DNA of 64,000 nt from the NCBI GenBank assembly GCA_946902985.2, contig OX336389.2, positions 175,160,704 to 175,224,703 on the forward strand. Direction: 5' to 3'. Under the pieces are notes generated by a model, which saw only the letters and a program-made list of their open reading frames with translations, was not told the origin of the DNA and did not search any database. Positions 62,391-64,000 of this stretch are shown in pieces (position 1 is the first letter of the stretch; the number at the start of each line of letters is the position of its first letter). The position numbers and the translations under genes were made by a program. The DNA comes from Meconema thalassinum. Lineage: Eukaryota; Arthropoda; Insecta; Orthoptera; Tettigoniidae.

Positions 62391-64000
62391 AATCTTGGTC
62401 CGACTGGGCAACCGCACTCAGCAGGTCACCCCTCATGCGGTCGAAACTCAAAAACAGCAAAGAATCACAAATTGATTATTGGATCATGGAACATCAGAAC
62501 CTTGCTTGATTTGGACAATAACATTAGACCTGAGAGAAGGTCAGCTCTCGTAACCCATGAGTTATCAAGACTCAACGTTGACATTGCTGCTCTCAGTGAA
62601 ACTAGGCTGTCTTCTGAAGGCAAGATTACTGAATCTGGAACAGGATATACCATCTTCTGGAAAGGAAAGGAGGAGGGTGAATGTCGTATTCATGGTGTGG
62701 GCTTCGCTGTGAAGACCAAACTGGTAAATTATCACCAACTTACGCCCATTGCAATCAGCGAAAGGCTCATGACTCTCCGCATACCACTCTCAGGAGGTTC
62801 CTTTATGACACTCATCTCTGCCTATGCTCCTACCTTAGATTCTGATGATGAAGTAAAGGCTCAGTTCTATAATCAGCTAAGTGAAATAATCTCCAAGGTA
62901 ACATCTGCAGATAAACTCTTGCTCCTCGGTGACTTCAATGCCAGAGTTGGGAAAGATTACAGGCTATGGAATAATGTGATGGGCAAACAGGGACTTGGAA
63001 AATGCAATCCCAATGGACTGTTGCTTCTTGGTCTTTGTGCAGAACACGAACTTTTCATTACCAACACGCAGTTCCGGCTACCTGACCGCTTCAAAACCAC
63101 GTGGATGCATCCTCGTTCCAAACATTGGCACATTCTTGATTATATCATTACCCGGCAATGTGATAAGAAGGACACTCTTATTACCAGAACAGCAAGGAAT
63201 ATAGACGATTGTTGGACAGATCATAAACTTCTCATATGTAAGCTCAGGATATCCATCAGACCTAAACCACCTAGGAACATCAAAAATTTGCCAAGAAAGA
63301 AGTTTAATACATCCAAACTTCAGGATGAATCCATGTACAAACATTTTGGAAACAGGATCGTCACCCAGTCATCAGAAAACCCAGTAACAAATGATATTCA
63401 GCAAGAATGGGCTACATTACAGAGGATTATCACACAGTCAGCTGAGGAAACCATTGGTTTTATAGTGCGGAAAAGACAAGACTGGTTTGATGACAACAAT
63501 GAGGAAATTCTGTCTCTCATCAATGCCAAAAGGAATGCCTATCTTGCCCATCTACAAGACCCAACTTCCAACACAAAGAGATATAAACTACTGGAACTCA
63601 AGGGTAAATGCCAGACGCAGATAAGGCAGATTAAAAATACTTGGTGGCAACAGAAGGCTCAGGAACTGCAGAGACTATCGGATGCTCGAGACTTGAGGAA
63701 CATCTATGCCGTACTCAAGGAAATATATGGCCCATCTCGCTCATCATCAGGTACACTGAAAAGCGCTGATAATTCTACTACCTTTACTGATAGTCAAGAA
63801 ATCTTGGAACGCTGGAAGGAACACTTCTCCAATCTCCTAAATCGTCCATCAGAAGCTGCTGAAGACTTCCTCTGTGATGTGCCCCAACAACCTGAACAAC
63901 TGTGGTTGGCAGTACCTCCTACTTATCATGAATTCAGTGCAGCTCTCACCCAATTGAAACCCAGAAAAGCACCTGGCCCAGATAACATCCCTCTGGAACT
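62391..64000 (+). CDS. RTE-like LINE: endonuclease and start of reverse transcriptase (runs off the window)
   Basis: An open plus-strand frame reaches the window end. Endonuclease motifs appear in order: IIGSWNIRTLLDLD (from about 62476), VDIAALSETRL (catalytic Glu), LISAYAPTLDSDDE, LLLLGDFNARVGKD (catalytic Asp-Asn), HWHILDYIITR and CWTDHKLLICKL (catalytic Asp-His). A linker follows, then LTQLKPRKAPGPDNIPLE, the entry to the RT domain. This is the layout of RTE-like elements; closest in pattern to proteins annotated as craniofacial development protein 2-like. No ATG near the start of the conserved part was found in frame, so the start is unresolved. No stop or shift in about 500 codons, so the copy may be complete if the remainder beyond 64000 is. 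Confidence 0.85.

Overview
This is nuclear DNA of a metazoan, almost certainly an arthropod and most likely an insect. Long AT-rich stretches without genes are packed with non-LTR retrotransposons (RTE-like, I/Jockey-like, L2/CR1-like), tRNA-derived SINEs and many families of cut-and-paste transposons. The SINE and LINE tail sequences suggest an orthopteroid (polyneopteran) insect, but that part is inference. Nothing is organised as bacterial operons, and I see no rRNA, CRISPR array or convincing tRNA gene.

Host genes. Four short pieces look like host exons, all on the minus strand. 30243-30365 is the first coding exon of an alanine aminotransferase (start codon, 41 codons, clean GT donor). 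2813-2960 is a last-exon-like stretch with the G-box repeats of the TCP10/CENPJ (Sas-4) C-terminus, but with one in-frame stop. 57145-57374 and 48157-48461 are two phase-matched exons of one low-complexity protein tail, possibly Bazooka/Par-3, separated by an 8.7-kb intron full of transposons.

Layout. 0-4.2 kb: degenerate 30-bp repeats and a 1.0-kb non-autonomous piggyBac element. 4.4-7.5 kb: RTE-like LINE split by a Tc1 element. 9.0-12.5 kb: composite DDE transposon carrying a SINE, a Harbinger-type MITE and a LINE fragment. 14-20 kb: inverted repeats, a 40-bp minisatellite holding a perfect 80-bp hairpin, fold-back elements and a dead mariner-like transposase. 21-30 kb: a split KRBA2-like integrase gene with introns, a 3.7-kb field of palindromic satellite DNA, and a piggyBac element inserted in the integrase. 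31-38 kb: IS630/Tc1-like transposase with a nested MITE, LINE ends, and further copies of the minisatellite-related modules. 38-47 kb: a hAT element with exact 8-bp target duplications and a nested SINE, an RTE-like LINE, a Tigger-like MITE abutting a 1.8-kb long-inverted-repeat element that itself holds a LINE, and a fold-back element with a 13-bp target duplication. 48-58 kb: the large host intron with hAT, mariner, SINE, fold-back, Harbinger and LINE insertions. 59-64 kb: two LINEs head to head; the minus-strand one has an intact 721-codon reverse transcriptase frame and the plus-strand one is open to the end of the window.

The striking property of the window is depth of nesting. Target-site duplications can be read directly for about fifteen insertions, so a relative order of events can be reconstructed. 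The least familiar structures are the 180-bp double-palindrome satellite, the leader-plus-palindrome fold-back family sharing TTTTCAGTCGGTCAACACG, and the 40-bp minisatellite whose unit matches the edge of a dispersed repeat module.
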